Positions 1 through 8,450 of a DNA stretch of 64,000 nt are shown one piece after another. Position 1 is the first letter of the stretch. Each line of letters starts with the position of its first letter. This DNA comes from Methanoplanus limicola DSM 2279 (GTDB lineage: Archaea; Halobacteriota; Methanomicrobia; Methanomicrobiales; Methanomicrobiaceae), in contig NZ_CM001436.1 of assembly GCF_000243255.1 (NCBI RefSeq), forward strand, positions 470,077-534,076, in the 5' to 3' direction. Made by a program: the position numbers and the translations under genes. The notes under the pieces were generated by a model. The model had not been told where the DNA came from and did not search any database. It worked only from the letters and a program-made list of their open reading frames with translations.

Positions 1-873
1 CATGGTACAGGAAAAACCTGCGCTGTGCAGTCTCTTGCAAAAGAGATCTATGGTGACTACTCAGATGAGAACCTGAGTGTAATCCAGGCAGGAATACTCT
101 TCACACAGGGGAAAACCTGGCTTGAAAATGAAGAGAGATTCTCCCACCTGTATAAGAAGGAAGACAGCTTAATAAATAATTTTAAGCATATCGTCAAGTG
201 GTATGCCTCCATGAGGCCCTTTGAGGCCGATTTTAAGATCCTTGCTTTTGAAGAGGCCGATATGCTCCCCTTCGCCGCACAGGCGGCACTCAGAAGGATT
301 ATGGAGAAATACAGCCGTACATGCAGATTCATTCTTCTGACAAGGCGTTCTTCCACTATAATTCCGGCAATATACTCCCGCTGCCTGCCCCTCTTCTTCA
401 AACCACTCCCAAATGAGACTGTCGTTAGGATAATGAAAGAGATAATGAAGAAAGAAGAGATTTCCGGAGATAAAATTCCGGATGACGACCTTGACCTGAT
501 TGCAGAGTTTTCAAAAGGGGACTGCCGCAAGGCAATAACATACCTCCAGATAACAGCAGCAAAAAGTGATGAAGCAGACATAATTGAACTGTCAAGGTCT
601 GAGATCTCATCGTTATCAGCCGCACTTTTTATGTCAATAAAGGCAGCAGATTTTGCAAAGTCAAAACAGACGGCAGAGATGATGATGATCGAATACGGAC
701 TCTCGGCGGGGGAAGTCATAAACGAGATCTCCAAAACTGCCAGAAGGGAATACAACGATCCAAGAATTGCGCTTATACTCGGAGATGCGGATTACAGCCT
801 GACAGAGGCCGGGAACGAATATCTCCAGATAAATGCACTAATATCAAATATTATATCAGAGGTTTTCAATTGA
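1..873 (+). CDS. Replication factor C small-subunit paralogue, 5' end cut by window
   Basis: This is a AAA+ clamp-loader ATPase that would help load the PCNA sliding clamp onto primed DNA. The frame is already open at base 1 with the Walker A motif HGTGKT, so the true start lies outside the window. Visible features in order are a Walker B variant FEEAD (canonical RFC: DEAD) followed by the typical AQAALRRIMEKYS stretch, the SRC arginine-finger motif (IYSRCLPL), the sensor-2 motif GDCRKAITYLQ, and a helical C-terminal collar. The family assignment is firm. The relaxed Walker B and divergent region before it suggest a second small-subunit paralogue rather than the main RfcS. It overlaps the next gene by four bases (TTGA), so the two are probably co-translated. 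Confidence 0.85.
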   Translation, partial: HGTGKTCAVQSLAKEIYGDYSDENLSVIQAGILFTQGKTWLENEERFSHLYKKEDSLINNFKHIVKWYASMRPFEADFKILAFEEADMLPFAAQAALRRIMEKYSRTCRFILLTRRSSTIIPAIYSRCLPLFFKPLPNETVVRIMKEIMKKEEISGDKIPDDDLDLIAEFSKGDCRKAITYLQITAAKSDEADIIELSRSEISSLSAALFMSIKAADFAKSKQTAEMMMIEYGLSAGEVINEISKTARREYNDPRIALILGDADYSLTEAGNEYLQINALISNIISEVFN

Positions 874-1577
874 AGAAGGTGTCCGAACATTACGACAGCG
901 TGGCAACTGTCTATGACAACCACTACGACCAGTCACAGGGGCAGATCTATTACAACCATATATGTGAAAATATAATGCCCAATATCCCAAAAGGAGGAAA
1001 ACTCCTGGACCTCGGATGCGGCACCGGATTATTCATGAGGAGGTATATTGCCCTTGGCGGCGAGGCAGTCGGGCTTGACATAAGCAGGGGAATGGTTATA
1101 AAGGGAAGTGAAAAATGCAGTGCTGATTTCATGACCGGAAATGCAGAAGTTCTGCCTTTCAGGGATGAAAGTTTTGATGCTGTTACAAGCCTTCTTGCTT
1201 TCTCATATCTTCAGAACCCGGAGGATATGCTTGAGGAGTCATTCCGAATCCTAAAGCCCGGAGGTTCAATCTCCATATGCACACTCGGGAAGAATGTCTT
1301 CACCACAATGGTGCCGGTTGCATACAGAATCGGTGAGAAGTTAAAGATAAAAAGGGTCGGGATGGCATACTTTGGTGAGCATTACTACCGCGAGGAGGAG
1401 CTTACGGCGCTTTTTGAGAAGATCGGATTTTCGGATATAAAGGTTGAGCGAAAGTCCTTCGCCCATGTGGACTTAAAACCGACCCTCTATTCATTCACAA
1501 AGAAACTTGAGCCTTTTGTCGAGGAGAAGATGCCATACCTCGCATTCAATATATGTGCTTCCGGTGTAAAACAATAG
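870..1577 (+). CDS. Class I SAM-dependent methyltransferase (Methyltransf_11/UbiE-like)
   Basis: The protein has a SAM-binding fold: motif I LLDLGCGTGLF near residues 44-54, the acidic post-motif LDIS, and the motif-IV-like region FRDESFDAVTSLLAFSYL followed by ILKPGG, the usual order of small-molecule methyltransferases. The substrate cannot be told from the sequence. The start is TTG at 870, overlapping the TGA stop of the upstream RFC gene, which implies translational coupling. A GTG at 879 is an alternative start. The length (235 aa) is normal for the family. Confidence 0.85.
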   Translation: MKKVSEHYDSVATVYDNHYDQSQGQIYYNHICENIMPNIPKGGKLLDLGCGTGLFMRRYIALGGEAVGLDISRGMVIKGSEKCSADFMTGNAEVLPFRDESFDAVTSLLAFSYLQNPEDMLEESFRILKPGGSISICTLGKNVFTTMVPVAYRIGEKLKIKRVGMAYFGEHYYREEELTALFEKIGFSDIKVERKSFAHVDLKPTLYSFTKKLEPFVEEKMPYLAFNICASGVKQ

Positions 1578-1670
1578 TATCCGGGCAGTTTTACAGTTGA
1601 TATATTCCGGGCTGCATAAGCCATCTGTGACTGTCATAATTAAATATATGGCAGCAGTAAACTATTTTTA

Positions 1671-2360
1671 ATGGCTTCAAAAACCTACCCCGGAAGGTGC
1701 CTAATCTCAAAGAATGACACAACAAAGAGAAAAGCCAAAACTGAGATATTAAGGGCGCTGAAAGAAGAGAGAGCCGAAGAGAAAACACCTCAGTCATGGC
1801 TCGTATTATTTAACGGAAGTGGCATGCCGGAGTTCTGGATCTATCTCCTTGTGGATAAAAAGGCAACCCTGGAGGATGTAGACAGAAAATTAAGGGATGT
1901 CTGGCTTGAATGCTGCGGTCACCTCTCATCTTTCACAATAGCCGGAAGGGAATATGAATCAAACCCGGAAGGATCATACCATGAAGACGCTAAGGGGATG
2001 GACATCAGGGTTGATAAGATATTCTGTGAAAATCTGACCGGAGAGCACATCTATGACTATGGAAGTTCAACATATCTGGACTTTAAGGTAATATCAAAAC
2101 TCCCGTACAGCACAAAAAAGGGATATGATGTGGAGATTGTCGCAAGGAATAAGATGCCTGAGGCAGTCTGCTCAGTCTGCGGCAAAGAGGCAACGATAAT
2201 CTGCCTGGAGTGCATGTATGACGGCTCAGACGAATATCTCTTCTGCGACGAGTGCTATGAAGATCACGAATGTGATGAAGGTATGCAGCTTCCGGTTGTG
2301 AACTCACCGCGCTGTGGAGTGTGTGGATATGAAGGTGGGCTTGATGATGATATGTGCTGA
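1671..2360 (+). CDS. pRiA4b ORF-3-like (PF07929-type) protein with C-terminal zinc-binding cysteines
   Basis: Residues about 55-150 have the pattern of the PF07929 family (a passenger protein of some mobile elements that also occurs as a chromosomal gene in methanogens): FWIYLLVDKKATLEDVDRKL, then DVWLECCGHLSSF. The C-terminal third carries CSVCGKEATIICLEC, CDECYEDHEC and CGVCGYEGG, that is several CxxC pairs likely to bind zinc. The function is unknown. The ATG at 1671 lies about 30 nt after a TATA-like stretch (TTAAATATA near 1639), so the message may be leaderless. I assign the family from memory of its pattern. Confidence 0.7.
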   Translation: MASKTYPGRCLISKNDTTKRKAKTEILRALKEERAEEKTPQSWLVLFNGSGMPEFWIYLLVDKKATLEDVDRKLRDVWLECCGHLSSFTIAGREYESNPEGSYHEDAKGMDIRVDKIFCENLTGEHIYDYGSSTYLDFKVISKLPYSTKKGYDVEIVARNKMPEAVCSVCGKEATIICLECMYDGSDEYLFCDECYEDHECDEGMQLPVVNSPRCGVCGYEGGLDDDMC

Positions 2361-2439
2361 CAGGCGCAGCAGTCATCCCTGAATTTTTTCCCGGGAGTTT
2401 CACCAGTTCTCCCGGATTTCAACATCAGATACAGTATTA

Positions 2440-3765
2440 TCAGTAACGCTCTTTTAATTTCGAGATTACTCTCATTTTCTTCTCTACGGCTTCATCTGCC
2501 GCCTTTTCGACACGCTTTTTCATGTCGTCTCTGTCGCCCGGAATTTTGTCAACGGCTTTTTTGAGCGGAGTGTATGCCGATTCCCTGAATTCCGGTACGA
2601 AATCCTTCATCTCACCATTGAGAATTATCTTAGAGTCTGATGGCCCTTCAGTCGCATAGCCAATCCTTCTCATCTTCACACCGGTTGCCTGCACAGTCGA
2701 AATAATCTCATCAGCAGCCTCAGGCGGTGCAACCACCAAAAGGGCGTCAAGGGATACACCGAGATAGTCGATATCAAGGGCGTCAAGCATTTTAAGGACA
2801 GTCGGGTCAACGAGGTCCCTCAGATTGCTCTCCTCGATAACGATTCTGCACCGGGCTGTCTCTGCCATCTCATATACATCACCCCTAAGGCCGCCGTTTG
2901 TAACGTCGGTCATTGAATGAATTTCAGAGAGGACGTCACTCTTAAGGAGGGCCTCACATGCCTTTAAGAAGGAGAGATTGATGGTCTTTTCAACTACCTC
3001 AGGAAATCCTGAATAAATTGCAGCGGTTGCAATTGTCCCTCCGCCTGCACCCTCGGTCATGAGAAGGACATCACCCGGAACGGTGGATGATCTTGCAGTG
3101 AGATGATCAGAGACCCCGACAGCACCCACACAGCCGGTCATTCTGTCTCCAAGCACCATGTCGCCGCCGATTCTGAGTGTTGAGCCGCTTACGAGGGGGA
3201 TATTCATCATCTCGCTCACAACCGAAATTCCGGCCGTGTAGTCAAAGATCTTTGAGACATCCCCGTCATCTGCTACGTGAATGTCGGATATCATCGCAAC
3301 CGGTTTTGCGCCCATCACATAGACGTCACGCAGTGTCGCCCTTGTTACGTGAAATCCCGCAAGGAAAGGAAAATCGGAGAGCCTGGAGTGCATCCCGTCA
3401 ACTGTGCTGATGATATACTTTCCGCCGGCGGTTACAACACCTGCATCGTCCATCTCGTCAACACCGACCTCTGCACCTGAATTTCCGATGATCTTCGGGA
3501 GCTGCCTGTGGGCAAAGAAGTCCCCTTCGCCCCTTGACCCAACACCAAATTCGCCCATCCCGACACCGGAGCGGTAATATTCAAAGAGATCACCTTTCAG
3601 TCCGGAGGAATTCTTTGCCTCGGTGATTACTGCTCTGGCAAAATTACGTGCATATTCATCTGAGCATGACTTGAATTTCAGTATATGTGCTGAAAGATTT
3701 TCGATTATTGTATTCTCATCCGCCCCTTCTGAGAGTTCTTTCCGGGCGAAATGCTCAACGTCCAT
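2440..3765 (-). CDS. AIR synthase-related protein (PurM/HypE/SelD superfamily)
   Basis: This 441-residue protein has the PurM-like ATP-binding organisation: a glycine/acidic N-terminal segment (GEFGVGSRGEGDFF near residue 72), a central DGMHSRLSDFPF stretch, GGDMVLGDRMTG, and the MTDVTNGGLRGDVYEM motif typical of HypE/SelD-type enzymes. The N-terminal ~90 residues and a charged C-terminal helix (about 60 residues) are additions that set it apart from HypE. Related archaeal proteins are uncharacterised; some relatives are methanogenesis markers. It could phosphorylate or dehydrate a carboxamide-like substrate, but this is inference. It is transcribed divergently from thiD, with 64 nt between the starts. 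Confidence 0.75.
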   Translation of the reverse strand: MDVEHFARKELSEGADENTIIENLSAHILKFKSCSDEYARNFARAVITEAKNSSGLKGDLFEYYRSGVGMGEFGVGSRGEGDFFAHRQLPKIIGNSGAEVGVDEMDDAGVVTAGGKYIISTVDGMHSRLSDFPFLAGFHVTRATLRDVYVMGAKPVAMISDIHVADDGDVSKIFDYTAGISVVSEMMNIPLVSGSTLRIGGDMVLGDRMTGCVGAVGVSDHLTARSSTVPGDVLLMTEGAGGGTIATAAIYSGFPEVVEKTINLSFLKACEALLKSDVLSEIHSMTDVTNGGLRGDVYEMAETARCRIVIEESNLRDLVDPTVLKMLDALDIDYLGVSLDALLVVAPPEAADEIISTVQATGVKMRRIGYATEGPSDSKIILNGEMKDFVPEFRESAYTPLKKAVDKIPGDRDDMKKRVEKAADEAVEKKMRVISKLKERY

Positions 3766-3829
3766 AGTAGTGTTTTTTCAGCATAGCATAATAAATGGTC
3801 ACAGATAATACAGCAGAGAGAGTTTGGAT

Positions 3830-4639
3830 ATGAATAATTATGACGAAATCCCTGCCGCATGCTCAATTGCAGGGTCGGACTCCGGCGGAGGCGCAGGCAT
3901 TCAGGCAGATCTTAAGACATTTTTATCCCTCGGGGTGTGGGGCTGCACGGTTGTAACGGCGGTGACGGCCCAGAACAGCCGGGAGGTTACAGGAGTCTGG
4001 AGCATGCCCGCAGAGGCCGTAGGGATGCAGATCCGGGCAGTAAGGGATGATTTTCCGGTAAGAGCATATAAGACCGGGATGCTTCCGGACAGCGGGATAA
4101 TAGAAGCGGTTTCTGATAATGTTTCAGGGGGTGTGCCCCTGATTATAGATCCGGTTATGGTATCGACAGGCGGCTCGCGGCTTATCGGGGAAGATGCGGT
4201 GATGGCGCTTATTGAGGTACTTATTCCGAAATCTGCGCTTGTAACACCAAATATCCCCGAGGCGGCTGTTCTTTCAGGCATTGATGAGATTTCCGGGATA
4301 AACGATATGGTTCACGCCGGAGAGCTTATCCTTGATCTGGGCGCAGGGGCGGTGCTCATCAAAGGCGGGCATCTGAAAGGGGATGTTTCAACCGACATTC
4401 TGGTTGAGAGGGAGAGGGTTACTGAGTTCTCAGCCCCAAGGCTGCCTGGTGATTTCCACGGGACGGGCTGCTGCCTCTCTTCCGCAATTGCGGCTTACAT
4501 GGCCAGGGGTATGGAGCTGTCTGCTGCATGCAGGTCAGCCAGGGATTTCGTCAATTGTGCCATATCTGAACCTTTCAGGTCAGTATCAGGGAGAACTGTA
4601 ATTAATCCAAAACTGCACACCAACACGGATAAATGCTGA
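3830..4639 (+). CDS. thiD: Hydroxymethylpyrimidine/phosphomethylpyrimidine kinase ThiD
   Basis: ThiD phosphorylates HMP and HMP-P in thiamine biosynthesis. The N-terminus has the ribokinase-family signature AGSDSGGGAGIQADLKTF, followed by GVWGCTVVTAVTAQNS, DPVMVSTGG and the C-terminal catalytic/anion-hole motif LPGDFHGTGCCLSSAIA. The length of 269 aa is that of a stand-alone ThiD; the ThiN domain that is often fused in archaea is missing here. I start at ATG 3830, with a purine-rich AGAGAG some 8 nt upstream. A TTG two codons earlier is possible. Confidence 0.93.
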   Translation: MNNYDEIPAACSIAGSDSGGGAGIQADLKTFLSLGVWGCTVVTAVTAQNSREVTGVWSMPAEAVGMQIRAVRDDFPVRAYKTGMLPDSGIIEAVSDNVSGGVPLIIDPVMVSTGGSRLIGEDAVMALIEVLIPKSALVTPNIPEAAVLSGIDEISGINDMVHAGELILDLGAGAVLIKGGHLKGDVSTDILVERERVTEFSAPRLPGDFHGTGCCLSSAIAAYMARGMELSAACRSARDFVNCAISEPFRSVSGRTVINPKLHTNTDKC

Positions 4640-4694
4640 ATAAGGAACAATAATATTTAAACTCTGAAGGAATAATTTAAGCAAAAGGATTTAA

Positions 4695-5162
4695 ATGCTG
4701 GATAATGTAGATAACGCAATTCTGAGTGAACTTGCAAAGGACGGAAGAACCTCCATGGCTGACCTTGGCAAAAAGCTCAGTATTGCTCCGTCAACGGTCT
4801 TTAAAAGGATTGAGAAGTTAAAATCAAGTGGAATTATACAGAGATTTACAATTGTAGTAAATCCGGAATTTTTCAGGCATTCCATAATTGTTTTCTTATC
4901 GATATCAGTAAACCCTATAGAAAAACCGGAGGTGGAGCATTTTCTGGTCAGGATGGACCATGTGCTTGAGGTTTATGAGACGCTTGAACCGAGCGATTTT
5001 CTTGCAAAAGTAAGGGTGCATGAGATTGCACAGCTGAAAAAAGATGTTTTAATTCCGCTTAGTGAACTTCCGGGTGTGAGGGATGTAAAGCCCATTTTAA
5101 CGGTTAAGAAGGTTAAAGAACAGTTCTGGAATATTGAGGAGTACGATCTGCATGGAAATTGA
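4695..5162 (+). CDS. Lrp/AsnC-family transcriptional regulator
   Basis: The N-terminal ~55 residues form the Lrp winged helix-turn-helix (LSELAKDGRTSMADLGKKL followed by VFKRIEKLKSSGIIQRF). The remainder is a RAM-like alpha/beta ligand domain that looks divergent and lacks the usual GxxD pattern. Such proteins act as local or global regulators that respond to amino acids; the effector is unknown. A likely ribosome site AAAGGA precedes ATG 4695, and a TATA-like ATATTTAAA lies near 4650. The gene overlaps the next by 11 nt, so the small membrane protein behind it is probably a functional partner. Confidence 0.88.
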   Translation: MLDNVDNAILSELAKDGRTSMADLGKKLSIAPSTVFKRIEKLKSSGIIQRFTIVVNPEFFRHSIIVFLSISVNPIEKPEVEHFLVRMDHVLEVYETLEPSDFLAKVRVHEIAQLKKDVLIPLSELPGVRDVKPILTVKKVKEQFWNIEEYDLHGN

Positions 5163-5430
5163 AATTTTAAACCAAATACTTGCCCTTATAACACTGATTC
5201 TGGGTGCGGCTCTGATAATATATCTTTACGATGCGTATAAGGCTGTCAGACAGCAGAGCCTTCTGCTTCTGATGTACGGTCTGTTTATGCTTGTGATGGG
5301 AATTATCCTGACTGATGTTACTACGCTTCTGGCTAAGGATTTATTCTGGATATTCTGGTCTGAGATATTTTCACGCCTGCTTGTGATCATCGGAATCTGT
5401 ACAATGATATATTCCATCCTGAGAGGTTAG
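5152..5430 (+). CDS. Small three-helix membrane protein of unknown function
   Basis: I do not recognise a family. The 92-residue product has three strongly hydrophobic segments (around residues 7-27, 36-60 and 66-89) separated by short charged loops, so it is almost certainly an integral membrane protein. I chose ATG 5152 because GAGGA lies 11 nt before it; an upstream in-frame TTG at 5134 lacks a ribosome site. It overlaps the end of the Lrp-type regulator by 11 nt. Small 3-TM proteins beside HTH regulators occur in other euryarchaea, which suggests membrane sensing coupled to the regulator (inference). Confidence 0.75.
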   Translation: MEIEILNQILALITLILGAALIIYLYDAYKAVRQQSLLLLMYGLFMLVMGIILTDVTTLLAKDLFWIFWSEIFSRLLVIIGICTMIYSILRG

Positions 5431-5434
5431 ATAT

Positions 5435-5875
5435 ATGGCTAAAACCGGTTCATTTGCGCGGGACTGGCAGTTAATCAAATTATCGAGGGATTTAAAGCCG
5501 CACAATATATCTGAAGAGGTTTTAAACCGGCTGATTGAGGATTCGGATGAGGAGACCGCTCAGAAGATTGAGAAAATAGTAGTTGATATAGGCAGGAGGG
5601 ACGGGAAAAGTGTTCATGAACGCATGAGCACGAGTATGGACCCTGAAACTGTTATTGAAGGTCTTTTAATCGCATCCGGAATAATGTACGAGTCAGGAGG
5701 GAGCGGAAGGGATTTTGTGATAGAGATTGCCCTTGATGAGAAGAATATTATATCATCTTCCATTCAGAACCCTAAACTGAATATTGCATATATCACCGGT
5801 TTTGCAGCGGCACTTGCCCCCGGCAGAATTGAGAATGACAGTAAATCCATCAGGATATACCCAAAAGACATCTAA
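5435..5875 (+). CDS. Conserved-looking hypothetical protein, 146 aa
   Basis: I do not recognise this family. The start ATG follows a GAGGT ribosome site that overlaps the end of the upstream membrane gene (4 nt between stop and start), so it is the third gene of the Lrp-type unit. The product is soluble, with an acidic helical N-terminal half (SDEETAQKIEKIVVDIGRRD) and a C-terminal half of alternating strands. No catalytic motif, metal site or signal peptide is visible. A role linked to the Lrp-like regulator and the small membrane protein is only suggested by position. Confidence 0.75.
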   Translation: MAKTGSFARDWQLIKLSRDLKPHNISEEVLNRLIEDSDEETAQKIEKIVVDIGRRDGKSVHERMSTSMDPETVIEGLLIASGIMYESGGSGRDFVIEIALDEKNIISSSIQNPKLNIAYITGFAAALAPGRIENDSKSIRIYPKDI

Positions 5876-6263
5876 AAATACACAGATCTGCACACACGCA
5901 GACATGCGTGCACACAGAGATACAGATATAGATAAAGCGGAACCAACACATAAACACACATATATTTTAAAATAAAATATCTCTAATCAAATAAATTGAA
6001 ATAATATTTCATAACCAAACACAAAGATGAATATTCCACACACAAAGAAAGAATATTTCCATTCTTCGCCTAAGTCCGCAAATTTGACAAAACATATATA
6101 TGTTAAGTCATAGGATAACTATTTGTTAAAACAGGCATTGGATCGGTGATTCATGCATGTTTGCCGGAGATGTCCGAGAGTTTTTTAATTTACAGACTGT
6201 CGATATCTCCGGGAAATTGTTCTGTCCGGATTTTTGTCCGTGGCAGGATGTGAGGTGAACATT
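5876..6263. other. Intergenic region and structured leader before the pilin gene
   Basis: This stretch has no supportable gene. It begins with a purine/CACA-rich sequence, then an AT-rich block, then a palindromic TATA element (6091-6104). Downstream, in the putative 5' leader, lies a perfect 8-bp inverted repeat CCGGAGAT (6164-6171) / ATCTCCGG (6205-6212) with a 33-nt loop. The leader ends in a GAGGTG ribosome site 6 nt before the pilin ATG. Confidence 0.6.
6091..6104 (+). promoter_or_regulatory. TATA-box palindrome, probable pilin promoter
   Basis: The 14-bp palindrome AACATATATATGTT is the strongest TATA-like signal in this intergenic region. Transcription starting about 25 nt downstream would give a leader of roughly 140 nt before the pilin start at 6264. 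Confidence 0.5.
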
Positions 6264-6457
6264 ATGAGATTTATGAAAGATGAAGAGGCAGTATCACCGG
6301 TTATCGGTGTTATCCTCATGGTCGCAATTACCGTCATTCTGGCGGCAGTAATTGCAGTATTTGTCTTCGGCCTCGCCGGAGATTTAGAGAGCGGTGCACA
6401 GAAGGATGTGCAGTTGACAACAAGCACTAATGGAACAGGCTATGTATGGGTCACAGT

Positions 6458-8222
6458 CATATAAGTCACTTTTAGCGTGAAGTCATCAATATTTCATTTT
6501 TGAGTATTACTCCCCAATAATCCCACACCCCACAACAGATCGGAACCTTTATATACTTTCGCGCGCCGCTTCGCGGAACCTGGAAATATGAATCATCAGC
6601 AAAAAGATGATAACAATTCCCTGAGGAATTGGCAGGAGAAATTACTCCCTCCTGAAGTTATTATGGAAAAGGCACGCAGTAATGGATTTATTAAGAGAAT
6701 GAGGAAATTAGATCCGACATATCTCTTATACGTCCTTATTTTTGGAATCAGTAGTCACTGTAAACCTACACTTGAAGAAATTCATCGTGACTATCAAGAC
6801 CTGGGTGGGAAATCTGCAGGGACAAAAGAGATTAGATATCAGAGTTTTCACAATCGTTTTGACAGTAATATGGCTCTTTTCTTACGAGCGATGCTGGATC
6901 ACTATATCAATATAACCTTTGCAGATTCACCTGCAAGATTAAAGGGTCCGGTTGGGATCCTGAAAGATATCTTGATACAGGACAGCAGCATCGTTCGATT
7001 GAGCAAAAAACTTGCAGAGGAATTTCCACCGGCAAGATCACGTAGTGAAGCTGCGGGATTGAAAATTCATGCAGTATATAGTGCTGTATCACATTCACTT
7101 AAATCATTTGAAATTACTGATGAAAAAACGCATGACTACAAGAAAATCAGGATTGATGGGAACATAAAAGACGTTCTTTTCCTTTTTGATTTAGGCTATT
7201 ATTCGCATTATGTTTTGGCAAACATCAATGAAAGAGGAGGATTTTTTGTTAGTCGGGTCAAGAATTCAGCCAAACCAAAATTAAAAGAAATTGTATCAGA
7301 ATCTAAGATTTTTGATAGTATTTTTGAAAAAGGAATGAATTTAGGAGACTTTCTTGAGAAAGTTCCAAAAAGCGATGAAATTGAGCTAATATGCACCTTT
7401 ACTGGAAGAGATAAAGAAAAACCATGGGGCAAAAAAAGAATTAATGCAGATTTCAGAGTCGTCTGTTTCTGGGATGAAAATGACAAGATTTGGCATAATT
7501 ATGTAACAAACTTACCTGGTGATGCTTACAAAAAGGACGAGATTTATCAGCTATATCGGTATCGATGGATAATTGAGCTGTTATTCAAGGAGATGAAAAG
7601 TGACTATGATCTTGGGAAATTTCTTTTAGCCAGGGAACCGCTTGCTCTGATCCATGTCTATTCTATGTTAATAAGGCTTGTTTTGAGCAGAAATCTGTAC
7701 AAAAAAATGGTAGCATCACTTGATGAAGATGAAAAACCTCGTTATGGTCCATTGTTATGGTCTAAAGTTTTTGCAGAGAAAGCTCACGAGTTCCTGAGTA
7801 TCATTGATCAGAGTATCTTTGGAAAAGAGAGTGTTGGTGAAAGATGGAAAAAATTGGAAGATTCATTGCGGCGACTTGCATGTAGCCGACATAAAGGATA
7901 CGACCGAATTTCACTCAAATATGTTGGCTTTTAAAGAGTAGAAGTCAATCCAACAATATTTGAGTCGTTAGCCTTAGCGATAGCTGTATTCAAAAATTCT
8001 AAAAATACGTTTAATATGCCATTATTTTACATTTGACATAATACAGCTTAGAAAATGGCTTGAGATAGCAACATTTTACCTCTTATTTCCTAATCTGCGC
8101 GAAGTATCTTCTTTTAGAATTTCTAAATCCTGTTAATTTAATCGGAAAATATTACTAATTAATACGTACACTCAAAAATGTATGCAATTTTTCAGTCCAG
8201 ATCCCTTAAACTGACTTATATG
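6458..8222 (+). mobile_element. IS4-family insertion sequence, 1765 bp, complete
   Basis: The ends are inverted repeats: CATATAAGTCA at 6458-6468 and its complement TGACTTATATG at 8212-8222, with weaker matching for several more bases. The flanks are a perfect 10-bp direct duplication GGGTCACAGT (6448-6457 and 8223-8232), a length typical of IS4-family insertions. It carries one intact transposase. The 290 nt after the transposase stop is non-coding AT-rich element DNA. Only this copy is in the window. Confidence 0.92.
6588..7934 (+). CDS. IS4-family DDE transposase
   Basis: The 448-residue protein has the IS4 catalytic layout: first Asp in IQDSSIVRL, second Asp in FDLGYYSH, and the family C1/YREK signature YRYRWIIELLFKEMK containing the Glu. 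It is full length with no frameshift, so the element may still be active. A TATA-like TTTATATA lies at about 6548-6555, 35-40 nt before the ATG. It resembles the archaeal ISH8/IS231-type branch, but the exact subgroup needs a comparison with ISfinder. Confidence 0.9.
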   Translation: MNHQQKDDNNSLRNWQEKLLPPEVIMEKARSNGFIKRMRKLDPTYLLYVLIFGISSHCKPTLEEIHRDYQDLGGKSAGTKEIRYQSFHNRFDSNMALFLRAMLDHYINITFADSPARLKGPVGILKDILIQDSSIVRLSKKLAEEFPPARSRSEAAGLKIHAVYSAVSHSLKSFEITDEKTHDYKKIRIDGNIKDVLFLFDLGYYSHYVLANINERGGFFVSRVKNSAKPKLKEIVSESKIFDSIFEKGMNLGDFLEKVPKSDEIELICTFTGRDKEKPWGKKRINADFRVVCFWDENDKIWHNYVTNLPGDAYKKDEIYQLYRYRWIIELLFKEMKSDYDLGKFLLAREPLALIHVYSMLIRLVLSRNLYKKMVASLDEDEKPRYGPLLWSKVFAEKAHEFLSIIDQSIFGKESVGERWKKLEDSLRRLACSRHKGYDRISLKYVGF

Positions 8223-8450
8223 GGGTCACAGTTTTCTCAGGTAGTGATGTTAGTAAATTAACATATATCAATGCAAGCCAAGGTGGAAATACTACAGCAC
8301 CAATATTAGGTACAGGAAGTGCAGGATCCATAACAGTTGGTGATTCTGCCAGCTCTGAGAAATTAAAATCAGGTGGAGAAATAATATTTACCGGAACATT
8401 TAACGATGGAACCAAACAGGTTATTGGAAAATCAACCTAAATTCCTTTTT

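Larger units (their letters stand above)
6264..8440 (+). pseudogene. Archaeal type IV pilin interrupted by an IS4-family element
   Basis: The N-terminus (EEAVSPVIGVILMVAITVIL) is the class III signal and hydrophobic core of archaeal type IV pilins (Pilin_N, formerly DUF1628), which are cleaved by a prepilin peptidase and assembled into surface filaments for adhesion. The frame ends seven bases into the element, at 6464. Removing 6458-8222 plus one copy of the 10-bp target duplication rejoins codons exactly (6264-6457 with 8233-8440) and gives a 133-residue pilin whose C-terminal half has the usual beta-rich, GEIIFTGTF-containing ending. As it stands only about 64 residues of pilin plus a few foreign ones can be made. 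Ribosome site GAGGTG precedes the start. Confidence 0.9.

Noticed and set aside
6185-6427. 80-codon antisense frame across the pilin start
   Set aside because: It is the complement of the pilin signal region; the pilin N-terminus is unmistakable.
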